Numbered from the stretch's first letter, positions 1 to 8,392 are shown. The stretch is 41,282 nt of DNA from Treponema sp. (GCA_009782955.1 WRIB01000022.1:1-41282); one strand, 5' to 3'. Made by a program: numbers and translations. Notes: generated from the sequence alone by a model not told the origin.

Positions 1-848
1 GTGCGGGTCATGCCGAAAGGTGCGGGGCCGCCTGCCATATTATCCGGATGCAGGGTACGGCCTGTACCGCCGCCCGAAGCTACGGAAAAATACTGTTTTT
101 TCTGTTCCACACATTCTTTTTTATACGTTCCCGCGACAGGATGCTGGAATCGTGTGGGATTAGTAGAATTACCCGTAATGGAAACATCCACGCCTTCAAG
201 ATGCATTACGGCAACCCCTTCGCGTACGTCATCTACACCGTAACAGCGTACCTGTGCTTTTTCACCTTTTGAGTAGGCAATCTCTTTTACGACCTTGACT
301 TCTCCCGTGCCGTAATCAAATTGAGTCTGCACATAGGTAAAGCCGTTAATGCGGGAAATGATCTGTGCCGCGTCCTTGCCCAAACCGTTAAGGATTACGC
401 GCAACGGTTCTTTCCTTGCCTTGTTTGCGTTTTTTACGATACCAATTGCGCCTTCAGCGGCGGCAAAACTTTCGTGTCCTGCAAGGAAGGCAAAACACTT
501 AGTCTCGTCACGGAGCAGCATTGCGCCGAGATTACCATGCCCAAGACCAACTTTGCGGTCTTCTGCGACACTGCCGGCTATGCAAAAACTCTGGAGTCCA
601 ATTCCAATTGCTTCCGCCGCTTCCGCCGCGTTTTTAACGCCTTTCTTGATCGCAATGGCGGATCCTACAACATAGGCCCACCCGGCGTTTTCAAAGGCGA
701 TAGACTGAATGGATTTTGTAATATCATACGGATTTACACCGGCCTTATCACATATTTCTTTTGCTTCCTCTATAGAGGAAATTCCATATTGCGACAGCAC
801 GCTGTTTATCTTGCTGACGCGCCGTTCATAACTTTCAAATAACGCCAT
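1..848 (-). CDS. GGGtGRT protein (3' end cut by the window edge)
   Basis: This reading frame starts at ATG 848-846 and is still open at base 1, so about 282 residues are visible and the C-terminus is missing. The name-giving GGGTGRT motif is read at 74-54, followed by LHPDNMAGG. The start is supported by an AAGGAG Shine-Dalgarno about 7 bases upstream. It lies 68 bases downstream of the NifU-like scaffold gene on the same strand, a pairing I recall as recurrent for this family, so the two are probably one operon with an iron-sulfur or redox role. No catalytic function is established for the family, and I infer none. Residues are mostly soluble, with no signal peptide or membrane segment. Family call is firm because of the motif; function is unknown. 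Confidence 0.85.
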   Translation of the reverse strand, partial: MALFESYERRVSKINSVLSQYGISSIEEAKEICDKAGVNPYDITKSIQSIAFENAGWAYVVGSAIAIKKGVKNAAEAAEAIGIGLQSFCIAGSVAEDRKVGLGHGNLGAMLLRDETKCFAFLAGHESFAAAEGAIGIVKNANKARKEPLRVILNGLGKDAAQIISRINGFTYVQTQFDYGTGEVKVVKEIAYSKGEKAQVRCYGVDDVREGVAVMHLEGVDVSITGNSTNPTRFQHPVAGTYKKECVEQKKQYFSVASGGGTGRTLHPDNMAGGPAPFGMTR

Positions 849-866
849 GGGTTACTCCTTTTTAGT

Positions 867-912
867 GCGGCCGACTGGCCGCCCAGTATAATCGGACTTG
901 ATACGAAGTATC
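867..912 (-). other. Two short hairpins between the scaffold gene and the GGGtGRT gene
   Basis: The intercistronic spacer holds two perfect inverted repeats. GCGGCC (867-872) pairs with GGCCGC (877-882) around a GACT loop, and GATAC (900-904) pairs with GTATC (908-912) around GAA. Neither is followed by a run of T on the minus strand, so they do not look like intrinsic terminators. They may be RNA-processing or mRNA-stability elements that set different levels for the two products. The function is inferred. Confidence 0.4.
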
Positions 913-916
913 ATGA

Positions 917-1609
917 TTACTCCTTCCTCGGGTCAATGTACTTTGCAGCTTCGGCAAAGCGGCCGTATGTCCCTTTTGCTTTTTCGAGAGCGGTATTTGC
1001 ATCTTCGCCTTTTTTAACAGCGTCTATAAATTTACCAAAAGTAATAAATTCATAGCCGATAATTTCGTTTTTATCGTCCAGTGCAAGACGGTTTATATAC
1101 CCTTCGGTGAGTTCAAGGTAACGCGCCCCTTTGGCTTTTGTTCCAAACATTGTGCCTATCTGGCTTCGCATTCCTTTACCCAAATCTTCAAGACTTGCTC
1201 CAATGGGCAGGCCGTCCTCGGAAAATGCCGTCTGGCTGCGTCCGTAGACAATCTGCAAAAACAGCTCGCGCATAGCCACGTTAATGGCATCACAGACAAG
1301 GTCGGTGTTCATCGCTTCCAGCAATGTCTTTCCCGGCAGGATTTCGGAGGCCATTGCCGCCGAATGGGTCATGCCGCTGCATCCAAGGGTTTCAACCAGC
1401 GCCTCCTCGATAATGCCGTCTTTTACATTAAGGGTCAGCTTACAGGCGCCCTGCTGCGGCGCACACCAGCCCACACCGTGGGTCAATCCGCTGATGTCCT
1501 TAATCTCTTTTGCCTGGACCCATTTTCCTTCTTCAGGAATTGGCGCAGGACCATGATTTGCACCCTTTGCGACAGGACACATATGCTCAACTTCTGTTGA
1601 ATAAATCAT
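917..1609 (-). CDS. NifU/IscU-like iron-sulfur cluster scaffold protein
   Basis: The 230-residue protein starts at ATG 1609-1607, chosen because GGAGTGAGGA lies just upstream; a longer upstream reading would begin with an unlikely AT-rich extension. Cysteines at about residues 11, 49, 56, 77 and 106 are visible. The segment LGCSGMTHSAAMASEILPGK (from residue 75) resembles the IscU/NifU scaffold motif around its second cluster-ligand cysteine. The family provides a platform for transient Fe-S cluster assembly. The C-terminal half, about residues 130-230, is longer than in plain IscU and I do not recognise it. It is followed by the GGGtGRT gene, its usual partner as I recall. The cysteine desulfurase expected for cluster assembly is not in this window. 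Confidence 0.8.
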   Translation of the reverse strand: MIYSTEVEHMCPVAKGANHGPAPIPEEGKWVQAKEIKDISGLTHGVGWCAPQQGACKLTLNVKDGIIEEALVETLGCSGMTHSAAMASEILPGKTLLEAMNTDLVCDAINVAMRELFLQIVYGRSQTAFSEDGLPIGASLEDLGKGMRSQIGTMFGTKAKGARYLELTEGYINRLALDDKNEIIGYEFITFGKFIDAVKKGEDANTALEKAKGTYGRFAEAAKYIDPRKE

Positions 1610-1657
1610 ATCCTCACTCCTTATATAAATAATATTTTTACAAACGAGATTTATTGT

Positions 1658-1672
1658 TATTATATCATAATA
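1658..1672. promoter_or_regulatory. AT-rich dyad between divergent genes (possible operator)
   Basis: TATTAT and ATAATA form a perfect 6-base inverted repeat around ATC in the 88-base divergent spacer between the scaffold gene and the alkyltransferase-like gene. It overlaps a TATAAT read on the minus strand. Size and AT content recall Fur/PerR-type boxes, but the match is loose and AT-rich DNA yields such dyads by chance. Confidence 0.25.
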
Positions 1673-1697
1673 GGTGTCATTGTAGTATACTAGGTAT

Positions 1698-2165
1698 ATG
1701 GCAAAAAAAACATTCAATGAAAAATTAAACTATTCCGGTGATCTTCCAAAAGTGGAAACTCTGACCACCCCCAAAATGATAGAGCGTAATGGCGCTACTA
1801 CCATGGCAATAGTTCCTCCCCTGGAATACGACGGATTAATGAAAAAAGTTCCCAAAGGCAAACTTACTACCATAGACCGGATGATGGCCCAGATGGCAAA
1901 AAAGTACAAAGCAGGCTGCGCCTGCCCCATGACAGCCGGTATTTTTGTAAATATTGCAGCCAATGCCAGCGAGGAACGCGGCGGTAAAAACATTACCCCC
2001 TGGTGGCGTACTTTAAAAAAAGACGGACAGCTAAACGAAAAGTACCCCGGCGGCATAGAAAGCCAAAAAACCCGGCTGGAACAGGAAGGCCATACAATTA
2101 TCCAAAAGGGGAAACGCTATCTGGTAGCGGACTACGAAAAAAAGCTGGCTGATTTAAAAACTTAA
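1698..2165 (+). CDS. MGMT/ATL-like (alkyltransferase-like) protein
   Basis: The 155-residue protein has VPKGKLTTID at residues 51-60, TAGIFVNIAANAS at 79-91, and TPWWRTLKKDG at 100-110 followed by YPGG and Q..LEQEGH. This order matches the O6-alkylguanine transferase fold. In that fold the PCHR motif carries the acceptor cysteine and is followed by a G...Q..L...EG pattern. Here the cysteine position reads Trp (TPWWR), as in alkyltransferase-like proteins that bind alkylated DNA without repairing it. Cysteines do occur at 74 and 76, so another activity cannot be excluded. The start lacks a good Shine-Dalgarno, and a TATACT lies 6 bases upstream, so translation may be nearly leaderless. It is transcribed away from the Fe-S pair. 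Confidence 0.65.
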   Translation: MAKKTFNEKLNYSGDLPKVETLTTPKMIERNGATTMAIVPPLEYDGLMKKVPKGKLTTIDRMMAQMAKKYKAGCACPMTAGIFVNIAANASEERGGKNITPWWRTLKKDGQLNEKYPGGIESQKTRLEQEGHTIIQKGKRYLVADYEKKLADLKT

Positions 2166-2260
2166 ATCAACGAATTGATGTGAATACGGACTATTTAACT
2201 CTTTTTGTATGTATTTGCTTTTAGTAATTATATTATTCGCCCAATTCGCTGATCCTTTCA

Positions 2261-2758
2261 TCATTGCAAACTTATTTGCTCTATCTCCTGACTCGCCAGC
2301 TCAGCCAGTATTTCTCTGTACTTTCTTCCGGTTCCGGGCTCTGTTGCTTCCGGCAGTAAGTCCAGCAATGGCCGCAGGGCAAATGCCCGTTCCTGTAAGC
2401 GGGGATGGGGTACAACCAGATCGTCTTCTGTAATTACCAAGTCGCCAAAAAGTAATATATCAATATCAAGCGTCCGTTCACCCCATCGGCGTTCTTTGCG
2501 GCGATCCCTGCCGTACAGGGCTTCAACTTTCTGAATTTGCTGAAGCAAATTATAGGGGGAGTCAGAAAAGTAACCGGAAAGCGCAGCATTAATAAACAGC
2601 GGCTGATCAGTTACATAAAGGGGCGCTGTTTTGTAAAAAGGCGAAAGCCTTATCTGTGTCAGTGTTTTATGCAGTTCTGAAGCCGCCGAATTAATAATTC
2701 CGGTACATGAAAGATCCCTGCAGGACGTATTGGAACCAAGCCCTAATACGCACAGCAT
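2261..2758 (-). CDS. folK: 2-amino-4-hydroxy-6-hydroxymethyldihydropteridine diphosphokinase
   Basis: The 165-residue protein transfers pyrophosphate from ATP to hydroxymethyldihydropterin in folate synthesis. The N-terminal GLGSN (residues 6-10) and the HPPK signature RTLDIDILLFG (95-105), with its two Mg-binding aspartates, are both present, as is VPHPRL. Length is typical of single-domain FolK. It begins 8 bases after the recA stop on the same strand, so it is probably cotranscribed with recA. No other folate genes are in the window. The 95 bases between its stop and the convergent alkyltransferase-like gene hold only a weak 5-bp hairpin (2166-2179) without a T run. Confidence 0.95.
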   Translation of the reverse strand: MLCVLGLGSNTSCRDLSCTGIINSAASELHKTLTQIRLSPFYKTAPLYVTDQPLFINAALSGYFSDSPYNLLQQIQKVEALYGRDRRKERRWGERTLDIDILLFGDLVITEDDLVVPHPRLQERAFALRPLLDLLPEATEPGTGRKYREILAELASQEIEQISLQ

Positions 2759-2766
2759 GGATATTC

Positions 2767-3969
2767 CTAAAAAAGATCGTTTTTCGATGGTTCTTCCGCC
2801 GGTTTCGCTGCACCGGCGCTGCCTGATGCAGTTTCAGTTGCTTTTGCAGCGGCAGCTGTTTTTGCAGTTTGATTTTTTGCCGCAGCAGGTGTTCCGGCCT
2901 GGGCTGCGTTACCCTGAATACGATCGGGAAACATTATCTTTCGGAGTTTGTTTTCTATGTCTATGGCAAAGGAAGCATTATCTTCCAGATATTTCTTGGC
3001 ATTGTCCCTGCCCTGTCCGATTTTTTCTTCACCGTAGGAATACCATGCGCCTTTTTTATCGATGATATCGTGCTTAACTGCCGCATCCAAAAGGCTTCCG
3101 ATGGCGGAAACACCTTTGCCAAAAATAATCTCCAGTTCAGCTTTTCTGAATGGCGGCGCAACCTTGTTCTTAACTACTTTGATTCGCACACGGTTTCCGA
3201 CCGCATCTGAATCTTTTCCCGCTTCGATAGTTTCTACCCGGCGGACTTCCAGCCGCACTGAAGAGTAAAATTTCAGAGCGTTTCCCCCGGTGGTAGTTTC
3301 CGGATTGCCGAACATAATACCTATCTTCATGCGGATTTGATTGATAAAGATCAGCAGGGTCTTGGACTTCCCGATAATTGCCGTTAGCTTTCGCATGGCC
3401 TGGCTCATAAGCCTTGCCTGCAGACCCATTTGGGCATCCCCCATGTCGCCGTCGATTTCCGCCTGGGGGGTAAGAGCCGCAACAGAATCCACAACAATAA
3501 CATCAACCGCTCCGGAGCGGACAAGATTTTCCGTTATCTCCAATGCCTGTTCTCCGGTATCGGGCTGGGAAATCCAGAGGTCGTCAATATTTACCCCAAG
3601 ATTTTTTGCGTATACCGGATCCAATGCATGTTCGGCATCTATAAAAGCAGCTATACCTCCCAGTTTTTGTGCTTCAGCAATGGCATGAAGCGCCATGGTG
3701 GTTTTTCCGCCGGACTCCGGTCCGTAGATTTCGACAATCCTTCCCCTGGGATAACCCCCAATTCCAAGCGCTTCATCCAGCAGGATTGAACCGGAAGGAG
3801 TTACCTCAATTCCGGTATTATTGGCATGAGTCCCCAATTGCATAAGAGAACCGGCGCCATATTGTTTTTCGATTTGAAGACGGGCAGCTTCCAGAGCCCT
3901 TTTCTTTTCTTCGATGGTTGTCAGTGCCCCTGACCCCGTGTTTTTTTCTGATTCGCTCATCTTTGCCAT
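2767..3969 (-). CDS. recA: Recombinase RecA
   Basis: The 400-residue protein is the ATP-dependent strand-exchange protein of homologous recombination. Walker A is GPESGGKT at residues 83-90 (Gly where many RecAs have Ser), followed by the VDSVAALTP block and the L2 region with [20 protein letters not shown]. The last ~40 residues are rich in Ala, Lys and Glu and end in KNDLF, longer than in E. coli RecA (353 aa). The start is the ATG at 3969-3967, preceded by GGAGGGAAAGG; a second in-frame ATG three codons on is less well placed. It is the first gene of a probable recA-folK operon. A dyad in its leader is listed separately. Confidence 0.98.
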   Translation of the reverse strand: MAKMSESEKNTGSGALTTIEEKKRALEAARLQIEKQYGAGSLMQLGTHANNTGIEVTPSGSILLDEALGIGGYPRGRIVEIYGPESGGKTTMALHAIAEAQKLGGIAAFIDAEHALDPVYAKNLGVNIDDLWISQPDTGEQALEITENLVRSGAVDVIVVDSVAALTPQAEIDGDMGDAQMGLQARLMSQAMRKLTAIIGKSKTLLIFINQIRMKIGIMFGNPETTTGGNALKFYSSVRLEVRRVETIEAGKDSDAVGNRVRIKVVKNKVAPPFRKAELEIIFGKGVSAIGSLLDAAVKHDIIDKKGAWYSYGEEKIGQGRDNAKKYLEDNASFAIDIENKLRKIMFPDRIQGNAAQAGTPAAAKNQTAKTAAAAKATETASGSAGAAKPAEEPSKNDLF

Positions 3970-3988
3970 CCTTTCCCTCCCCCTTCAT

Positions 3989-4005
3989 TTGATGTATGGC
4001 ATCAA
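3989..4005. promoter_or_regulatory. Dyad in the recA leader
   Basis: TTGATG and CATCAA form a 6-base inverted repeat spaced by TATGG, 20 bases upstream of the recA start codon. It could be an operator or an mRNA hairpin. It does not match the LexA boxes I know from E. coli or Bacillus, so no regulator is assigned. Confidence 0.25.
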
Positions 4006-4058
4006 TGCAGTTTTTGCTTGTATAATTGACAAAAATATCATATTTTTACAAAAAAGTG

Positions 4059-4075
4059 AACCATCCGGAATGGTT
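4059..4075 (+). promoter_or_regulatory. Dyad in the GH5 leader
   Basis: AACCAT and ATGGTT form an inverted repeat around CCGGA, 36 bases before the GH5 start. It could be an operator or a 5' UTR hairpin. A TTGACA at 4026-4031 lies upstream, but I see no convincing -10 at the right distance. Confidence 0.25.
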
Positions 4076-4111
4076 AGAAAGGAAAACCTATTTTTTATGG
4101 AGGAAAAAATA

Positions 4112-5149
4112 ATGGGCAACAGGTTATTACAGGTATTGTTAACTATATTCCTTATTACAGGGAATTTTTTGTTTTTCTCATGCAAGGAAGACGACAGATT
4201 GCTGTCTGTAGACAAACAGGGACGGACAGTGGTGGAACGATTCGGCCAGCTTAAGGTAGAAGGAATTCATCTTAAGAGCGCCGACGGAAGGATTGTACAA
4301 CTTCGGGGGATAAGTTCTTTTGGTCTGCAATACGCAGGAAGATACGCCAATGAGGATGTAATCCGCTGGCTGCGGGATGACTGGAATATGCAGATTTGGC
4401 GGGCTGCAATGTACCTTTACGAAGGCGGATATATAATGCATGGGGGAATAAAATCCAAAGTTATAGACTCAGTGGAAGCAGCCATTAAGCTGGGACTGTA
4501 CGTAATGATCGACTGGCATGTCCATATGGACAGGGATCCCCGGCTTCACCAGCAGGAAGCAATTGAATTTTTTGGCGAAATGGCCCAAAGGTACGGATCT
4601 TACCCCAATATATTGTACGAAATCTGCAATGAGCCAAATGGCCCGGCGATAACCTGGAGTGAAGCCGTTAAACCGTATGCAGAGGCAGTTATAGCTGAAA
4701 TACGTAAATACGATCCAAACAACATTATCATCGTGGGAACGCCTACATGGAGCCAGGATGTAGACCTTGCAGCGCAAGACCCAATCCAGGGATACGAAAA
4801 TATAATGTATACCCTTCATTTTTATGCCGGCACCCACGGGGATGAGCTCCGGGAAAAGGCAAAAATAGCCATTGATAAGGGTCTGGCCCTCTTTGTTACC
4901 GAATGCGGGACTTCCCAGTCGACAGGCGGCGGCGGAGTCTGGGAAAAAGAGTTTCTTGAATGGCTTTCTTTCCTTAATAAGTACAGTATTTCCTGGGTAA
5001 ACTGGTCCCTGACCAACAAGGGAGAGGATGCCGGGATTCTGGCATACGGCGCCGACAAGGAAGGAAAAGGTCATTGGACAGAAAAAGATTTGTCCCCATC
5101 GGGGATTTTTATCAGAAAAATCCTTAGAAATGAAATAAAAAGTAAATAA
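4112..5149 (+). CDS. Secreted GH5 family endoglucanase-like lipoprotein
   Basis: The start is ATG 4112 because GGAGG lies 8 bases upstream; this gives 345 residues with a signal peptide ending LFFSC, making Cys24 the likely lipidated residue. The GH5 (beta/alpha)8 landmarks follow in order: WHVH at 135-138, the acid/base in NEP (Glu174), LHFY at 235-238, the nucleophile in TECG (Glu264) and WVNW at 295-298. This layout resembles GH5 endoglucanases of subfamily 2. It should hydrolyse beta-1,4-glucan or a related glycan at the cell surface. No carbohydrate-binding module is present. It is 64 bases upstream of a sugar ABC importer that probably takes up the products. Exact substrate is unknown. 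Confidence 0.88.
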   Translation: MGNRLLQVLLTIFLITGNFLFFSCKEDDRLLSVDKQGRTVVERFGQLKVEGIHLKSADGRIVQLRGISSFGLQYAGRYANEDVIRWLRDDWNMQIWRAAMYLYEGGYIMHGGIKSKVIDSVEAAIKLGLYVMIDWHVHMDRDPRLHQQEAIEFFGEMAQRYGSYPNILYEICNEPNGPAITWSEAVKPYAEAVIAEIRKYDPNNIIIVGTPTWSQDVDLAAQDPIQGYENIMYTLHFYAGTHGDELREKAKIAIDKGLALFVTECGTSQSTGGGGVWEKEFLEWLSFLNKYSISWVNWSLTNKGEDAGILAYGADKEGKGHWTEKDLSPSGIFIRKILRNEIKSK

Positions 5150-5153
5150 ATGC

Positions 5154-5181
5154 TTGTTTTTTTTATTTTTTATGTTATATT
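5154..5181 (+). promoter_or_regulatory. Candidate promoter of the sugar importer operon
   Basis: TTGTTT (5154-5159) and TATATT (5176-5181) are separated by 16 bases, giving a sigma-70-like promoter just after the GH5 stop and 32 bases before the binding-protein start. The T-rich spacer makes chance matches likely. Confidence 0.4.
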
Positions 5182-5213
5182 AGTGATTTATAAACCATTT
5201 TTTGGAGGAAAAC

Positions 5214-6482
5214 ATGAAAAGAATTTTTGGTCTTCTGTGTCTCGCCCTTGTACTGTTTAGTTTTGCAGCATGCGGCGGCGGCGGTGAGAAAGCAGATCCT
5301 AACTTTCTGACAATTTGGTCATTCACCGACGAACTTGATCAGATGGTTCACAATTACTATGCCAAAGCCTACCCGAACATGAAGTTTGAGTATTCGCTTA
5401 CGGCAACGGAACAGTTTCCCAACAAACTGGATCCGGTATTGGCTTCCGGTCAGGGCGCACCTGATATCTTCGCTCTCGAAGCCGCTTTTGTCCGCAAGTA
5501 TATCGAATCCGGTCTTCTTCTGGACCTGACCGATATTTACGAAGCAAACAAGCACAAACTCCTTGCCTATCCTGCGGAAATCGGAACTTACGAAGGCAGA
5601 GTATACGGAATGTCATGGCAGGCATGTCCTGGCGCCATGTTCTATCGCCGCAGTCTTGCAATCAAGTATCTTGGAACCGATGATCCGGCAGTCGTACAGA
5701 GCTATTTTGCCAATGGGGATAAATTCCTTGAAACAGCAGCACTGCTTAAAGATAAATCCGGCGGCGCTTGTGTAGTAGTTTCCAGCAACGGCGACCTTTA
5801 TCAGCCATTCCTTGGCGGCCGCAAACAACCGTGGGTTGTAAACGGAAAACTATTTATCGATCCCGCCATGGATCAGTTCATGGAAATGTGCAAGATTCTT
5901 TGGGACAACCGTTATGAAGGCCAGGTTGGACAGTGGTCGGAAGGTTGGTTTGCAGGGATGAGGGGTGAACTTCAGGATGCATCCGGAAGGAATTTGGAAG
6001 TATTTTCCTATTTCCTCCCCACATGGGGCCTCCACTATGTACTTAAGACCAATGCTCCCGATACCTCAGGCGACTGGGCAATGATCCCCGGTCCTTACCC
6101 CTACCGTTGGGGCGGCACCTGGATTGGTGCATATAAAGGTACCAAAAACCCCGAAGCTGCCAAAGAACTTATCCGCTATCTGACTGTCGAAGACAGTTTC
6201 CTCGAAGCATGGGCAAGGGATACCGGAGATATGGTGAGCAACCTTGCGGTTGTTGACAAGATCAAGGGCAGTTACAGTGAACCCTTCCTTGGCGGACAGA
6301 ATCACTATGCCGAATTTGCTGAAATGGCCAAATCTGTTGACGGAAAACTCGTCCAGGGTACCGACCAGGCAATTGAAGGCCTCTTCATGGAAGCAACCAA
6401 CGCCTATCGTTTATCAGAAAAACCAAAAGCTCAGGCGCTGGATGAATTCAGAGCCCAGGCGGAAACCACACTTGGTCTGTAA
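5214..6482 (+). CDS. CUT1-type sugar ABC transporter substrate-binding lipoprotein
   Basis: The start ATG 5214 follows GGAGG by 6 bases and gives 422 residues. A signal peptide ends FAAC, so Cys20 is the likely lipid anchor, followed by a Gly-rich linker. The mature part has the features of family 1 extracellular binding proteins (MalE/UgpB-like): FLTIWSFTDE near the N-terminus, GAPDIFALE, a RYGMSW-like YGMSWQACPG, and many Trp and Tyr residues for sugar stacking. It should capture oligosaccharide outside the membrane and deliver it to the two permeases that follow. Context (GH5 before, GH43 after) suggests xylo- or mixed plant oligosaccharides. A strong hairpin follows the gene. Confidence 0.9.
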   Translation: MKRIFGLLCLALVLFSFAACGGGGEKADPNFLTIWSFTDELDQMVHNYYAKAYPNMKFEYSLTATEQFPNKLDPVLASGQGAPDIFALEAAFVRKYIESGLLLDLTDIYEANKHKLLAYPAEIGTYEGRVYGMSWQACPGAMFYRRSLAIKYLGTDDPAVVQSYFANGDKFLETAALLKDKSGGACVVVSSNGDLYQPFLGGRKQPWVVNGKLFIDPAMDQFMEMCKILWDNRYEGQVGQWSEGWFAGMRGELQDASGRNLEVFSYFLPTWGLHYVLKTNAPDTSGDWAMIPGPYPYRWGGTWIGAYKGTKNPEAAKELIRYLTVEDSFLEAWARDTGDMVSNLAVVDKIKGSYSEPFLGGQNHYAEFAEMAKSVDGKLVQGTDQAIEGLFMEATNAYRLSEKPKAQALDEFRAQAETTLGL

Positions 6483-6530
6483 GCGAATAGCATTTTAGGT
6501 TGTTCGCAGATGTAGATTAACCAATAATCA

Positions 6531-6563
6531 AAGGCGCGGGTTTTTATTATCCGCGCCTTTTTT
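6531..6563 (+). terminator. Terminator or attenuator after the binding-protein gene
   Basis: AAAGGCGCGG (6531-6540) pairs perfectly with CCGCGCCTTT (6551-6560) around a 10-base loop and runs into further T residues. It sits between the binding-protein gene and the first permease, whose Shine-Dalgarno AGGAGGAG begins a few bases later. Partial termination here would keep the binding protein in excess over the membrane subunits, as is common in such operons. Confidence 0.75.
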
Positions 6564-6575
6564 ACAGGAGGAGTA

Positions 6576-7553
6576 ATGCAAAAAGTATCAATTGGTCATG
6601 AAGCTAAAACAAATCGTTGGGGTTATTTTTTCGTGGCGCCTTTTGTAATTGTGTTTTGTATTTTTAATCTGTGGCCCACAGTATATACATTTTTATTAAG
6701 TTTTACCGATTTAAAGGGACTTCAACCTTCCTTCAAATTTGTCGGTTTTGAAAATTTTACCAAACTGGTAAAGGATGCATATTTCTGGGGCGCCTTGCGA
6801 AATACATTTATTATTTGGGGCATTAATTTTATTCCCCAATTGGGAATAGCCCTGATTCTTTCCATTTGGCTTAGTGATATACGCCTTAAACTGCGCGGAC
6901 GCGGTCTGTTCCGTGCTATTATATATATGCCCAATCTTCTTATAGCTGCATCGGTAGCCATGCTTTTCCGTAGTCTTTTCGGCTTTAACGGTTATGCCAT
7001 TGCTCCGGTAAATCAGTTTTTACGCTCTTTGGGGATCTATCATATTACTACTGTAAACGGAGAAGTCGTAAGAGATGCATTTAATCTTTTCCGCAGTGTT
7101 CCGTTTTCAAGGTCATTGGTAGCATTTATTCAATGGTGGATTTGGTACGGTCATACGGTGATTATGCTTATGGCTGGTATTACCAGTATACCCATCTCTA
7201 TGTATGAATCCGCCTTAATCGACGGTGCAAACAGCCGTCAAACCACATGGTATATTACACTTCCCCTGCTCCGTCCCATGATGCTCTTTATATTAGTTAC
7301 TTCGATGATTGGCGGCATGCAGATGTTTGACATTCCTTTCCTGATCACCGATATGCGAGGTGCTCCCGATTTTAAAATCCGGACAACAACGGTGTATCAG
7401 TACAATATGGCTTTTCAGGGCCGGAACGACTATGCCTATGGGGCGGCAATATCCGTAGGGATATTTGTTATTACGATCATTCTGGCCTTATTAATATTCT
7501 TCTTTTTGCAGGATCGCAGTGATATAAAGAAACAGAAAGGAGGCGCAGTATGA
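6576..7553 (+). CDS. Sugar ABC transporter permease (MalF/UgpA-type)
   Basis: The 325-residue membrane protein has about six hydrophobic segments, starting with FFVAPFVIVFCIFNLWPTVY near the N-terminus. The cytoplasmic EAA loop is visible as YESALIDGANSRQTTWYITLPLL, with the conserved Gly, which contacts the ATPase. It is the first of two CUT1 permeases. Its stop overlaps the start of the second permease (ATGA), so the two are translationally coupled and probably form a heterodimer. The start is well supported by AGGAGGAG. No ATPase gene is present in this operon. Confidence 0.92.
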   Translation: MQKVSIGHEAKTNRWGYFFVAPFVIVFCIFNLWPTVYTFLLSFTDLKGLQPSFKFVGFENFTKLVKDAYFWGALRNTFIIWGINFIPQLGIALILSIWLSDIRLKLRGRGLFRAIIYMPNLLIAASVAMLFRSLFGFNGYAIAPVNQFLRSLGIYHITTVNGEVVRDAFNLFRSVPFSRSLVAFIQWWIWYGHTVIMLMAGITSIPISMYESALIDGANSRQTTWYITLPLLRPMMLFILVTSMIGGMQMFDIPFLITDMRGAPDFKIRTTTVYQYNMAFQGRNDYAYGAAISVGIFVITIILALLIFFFLQDRSDIKKQKGGAV

Positions 7554-8392
7554 TGTCATCCCAAACAAGCCTTTTAATCAAACGCAGTATTGTGCATGCT
7601 ATTATGATTTTCCTGGGGATCCTGGCGATTATTCCGATTTATCTGCTGCTCATCAATGCCACCCGCTCTACAGAACAGATCAACACAGGCATTTCGCTTA
7701 TTCCAAGTACCAATGCAATGTACAATTGGCGAACCCTGACCAGCCGAGGTTTCCAGATATGGCAGGGATTCGGAAACAGTGCGTTTATTTCGACTTGTGC
7801 TACTGTATTAAGCGTTTATTTTTCTGCAATGACAGCCTACGGGCTCCATATCTATAAGTTTAGGGGCAGAGCTGTAATCTGGACAATTATTCTGATTATT
7901 ATGATGCTTCCCGGCACGCTTACCTTTATCGGATTTTACCAGTTTATGGCCCGGCTGAAACTTTTGAATAGCTATATTCCGCTTATTATTCCGGGAATAG
8001 CAGCAGGGGCTACTGTATTGTTTGTCCGGCAGTATATGTCATCGATACTTTCCAAAGAACTTATTGATGCAGCGAGAATTGACGGGGCCGGGGAGTTTAA
8101 AACTTTTAATAATATTATTCTTCCGATTATTACCCCTGCTCTTGCTGCCCAGGCGATCTTTACCTTTGTGGGTTCGTGGAACAACTTTATTACACCATTT
8201 GTGCTTATTTCCAGTCAAAAGAAATACACATTGCCCATGCTGGTTCAGTCCCTTAGAGGTGATATTTACCGTGCAGAAATGGGGGCAATCTATCTGGGAA
8301 TTGCTGTTTCGCTGATACCAATTCTTATTTTTTATTCGTTCATGTCGCGGTTTATTATCTCAGGTATTACCATGGGCGGAGTTAAGGAATAA
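7550..8392 (+). CDS. Sugar ABC transporter permease (MalG/UgpE-type)
   Basis: The 280-residue protein has about six membrane segments and the EAA-type loop KELIDAARIDGAGEFKTFNNIILPI. The N-terminus has IPIYLLLINATRSTEQI, the usual first segment of MalG-type subunits. The start ATG 7550 overlaps the preceding stop and has AAAGGAGG upstream; a second ATG follows directly. It should pair with the upstream permease to form the membrane channel for the oligosaccharide bound by the 5214-6482 lipoprotein. The energy-coupling ATPase is presumably encoded elsewhere and shared between importers, as for MsmX-type ATPases. Confidence 0.92.
   Translation: MMSSQTSLLIKRSIVHAIMIFLGILAIIPIYLLLINATRSTEQINTGISLIPSTNAMYNWRTLTSRGFQIWQGFGNSAFISTCATVLSVYFSAMTAYGLHIYKFRGRAVIWTIILIIMMLPGTLTFIGFYQFMARLKLLNSYIPLIIPGIAAGATVLFVRQYMSSILSKELIDAARIDGAGEFKTFNNIILPIITPALAAQAIFTFVGSWNNFITPFVLISSQKKYTLPMLVQSLRGDIYRAEMGAIYLGIAVSLIPILIFYSFMSRFIISGITMGGVKE

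Noticed and set aside
4469-5074. Antisense 201-codon frame within the GH5 gene
   Set aside because: Overlaps the catalytic part of GH5 and has no supporting signal.
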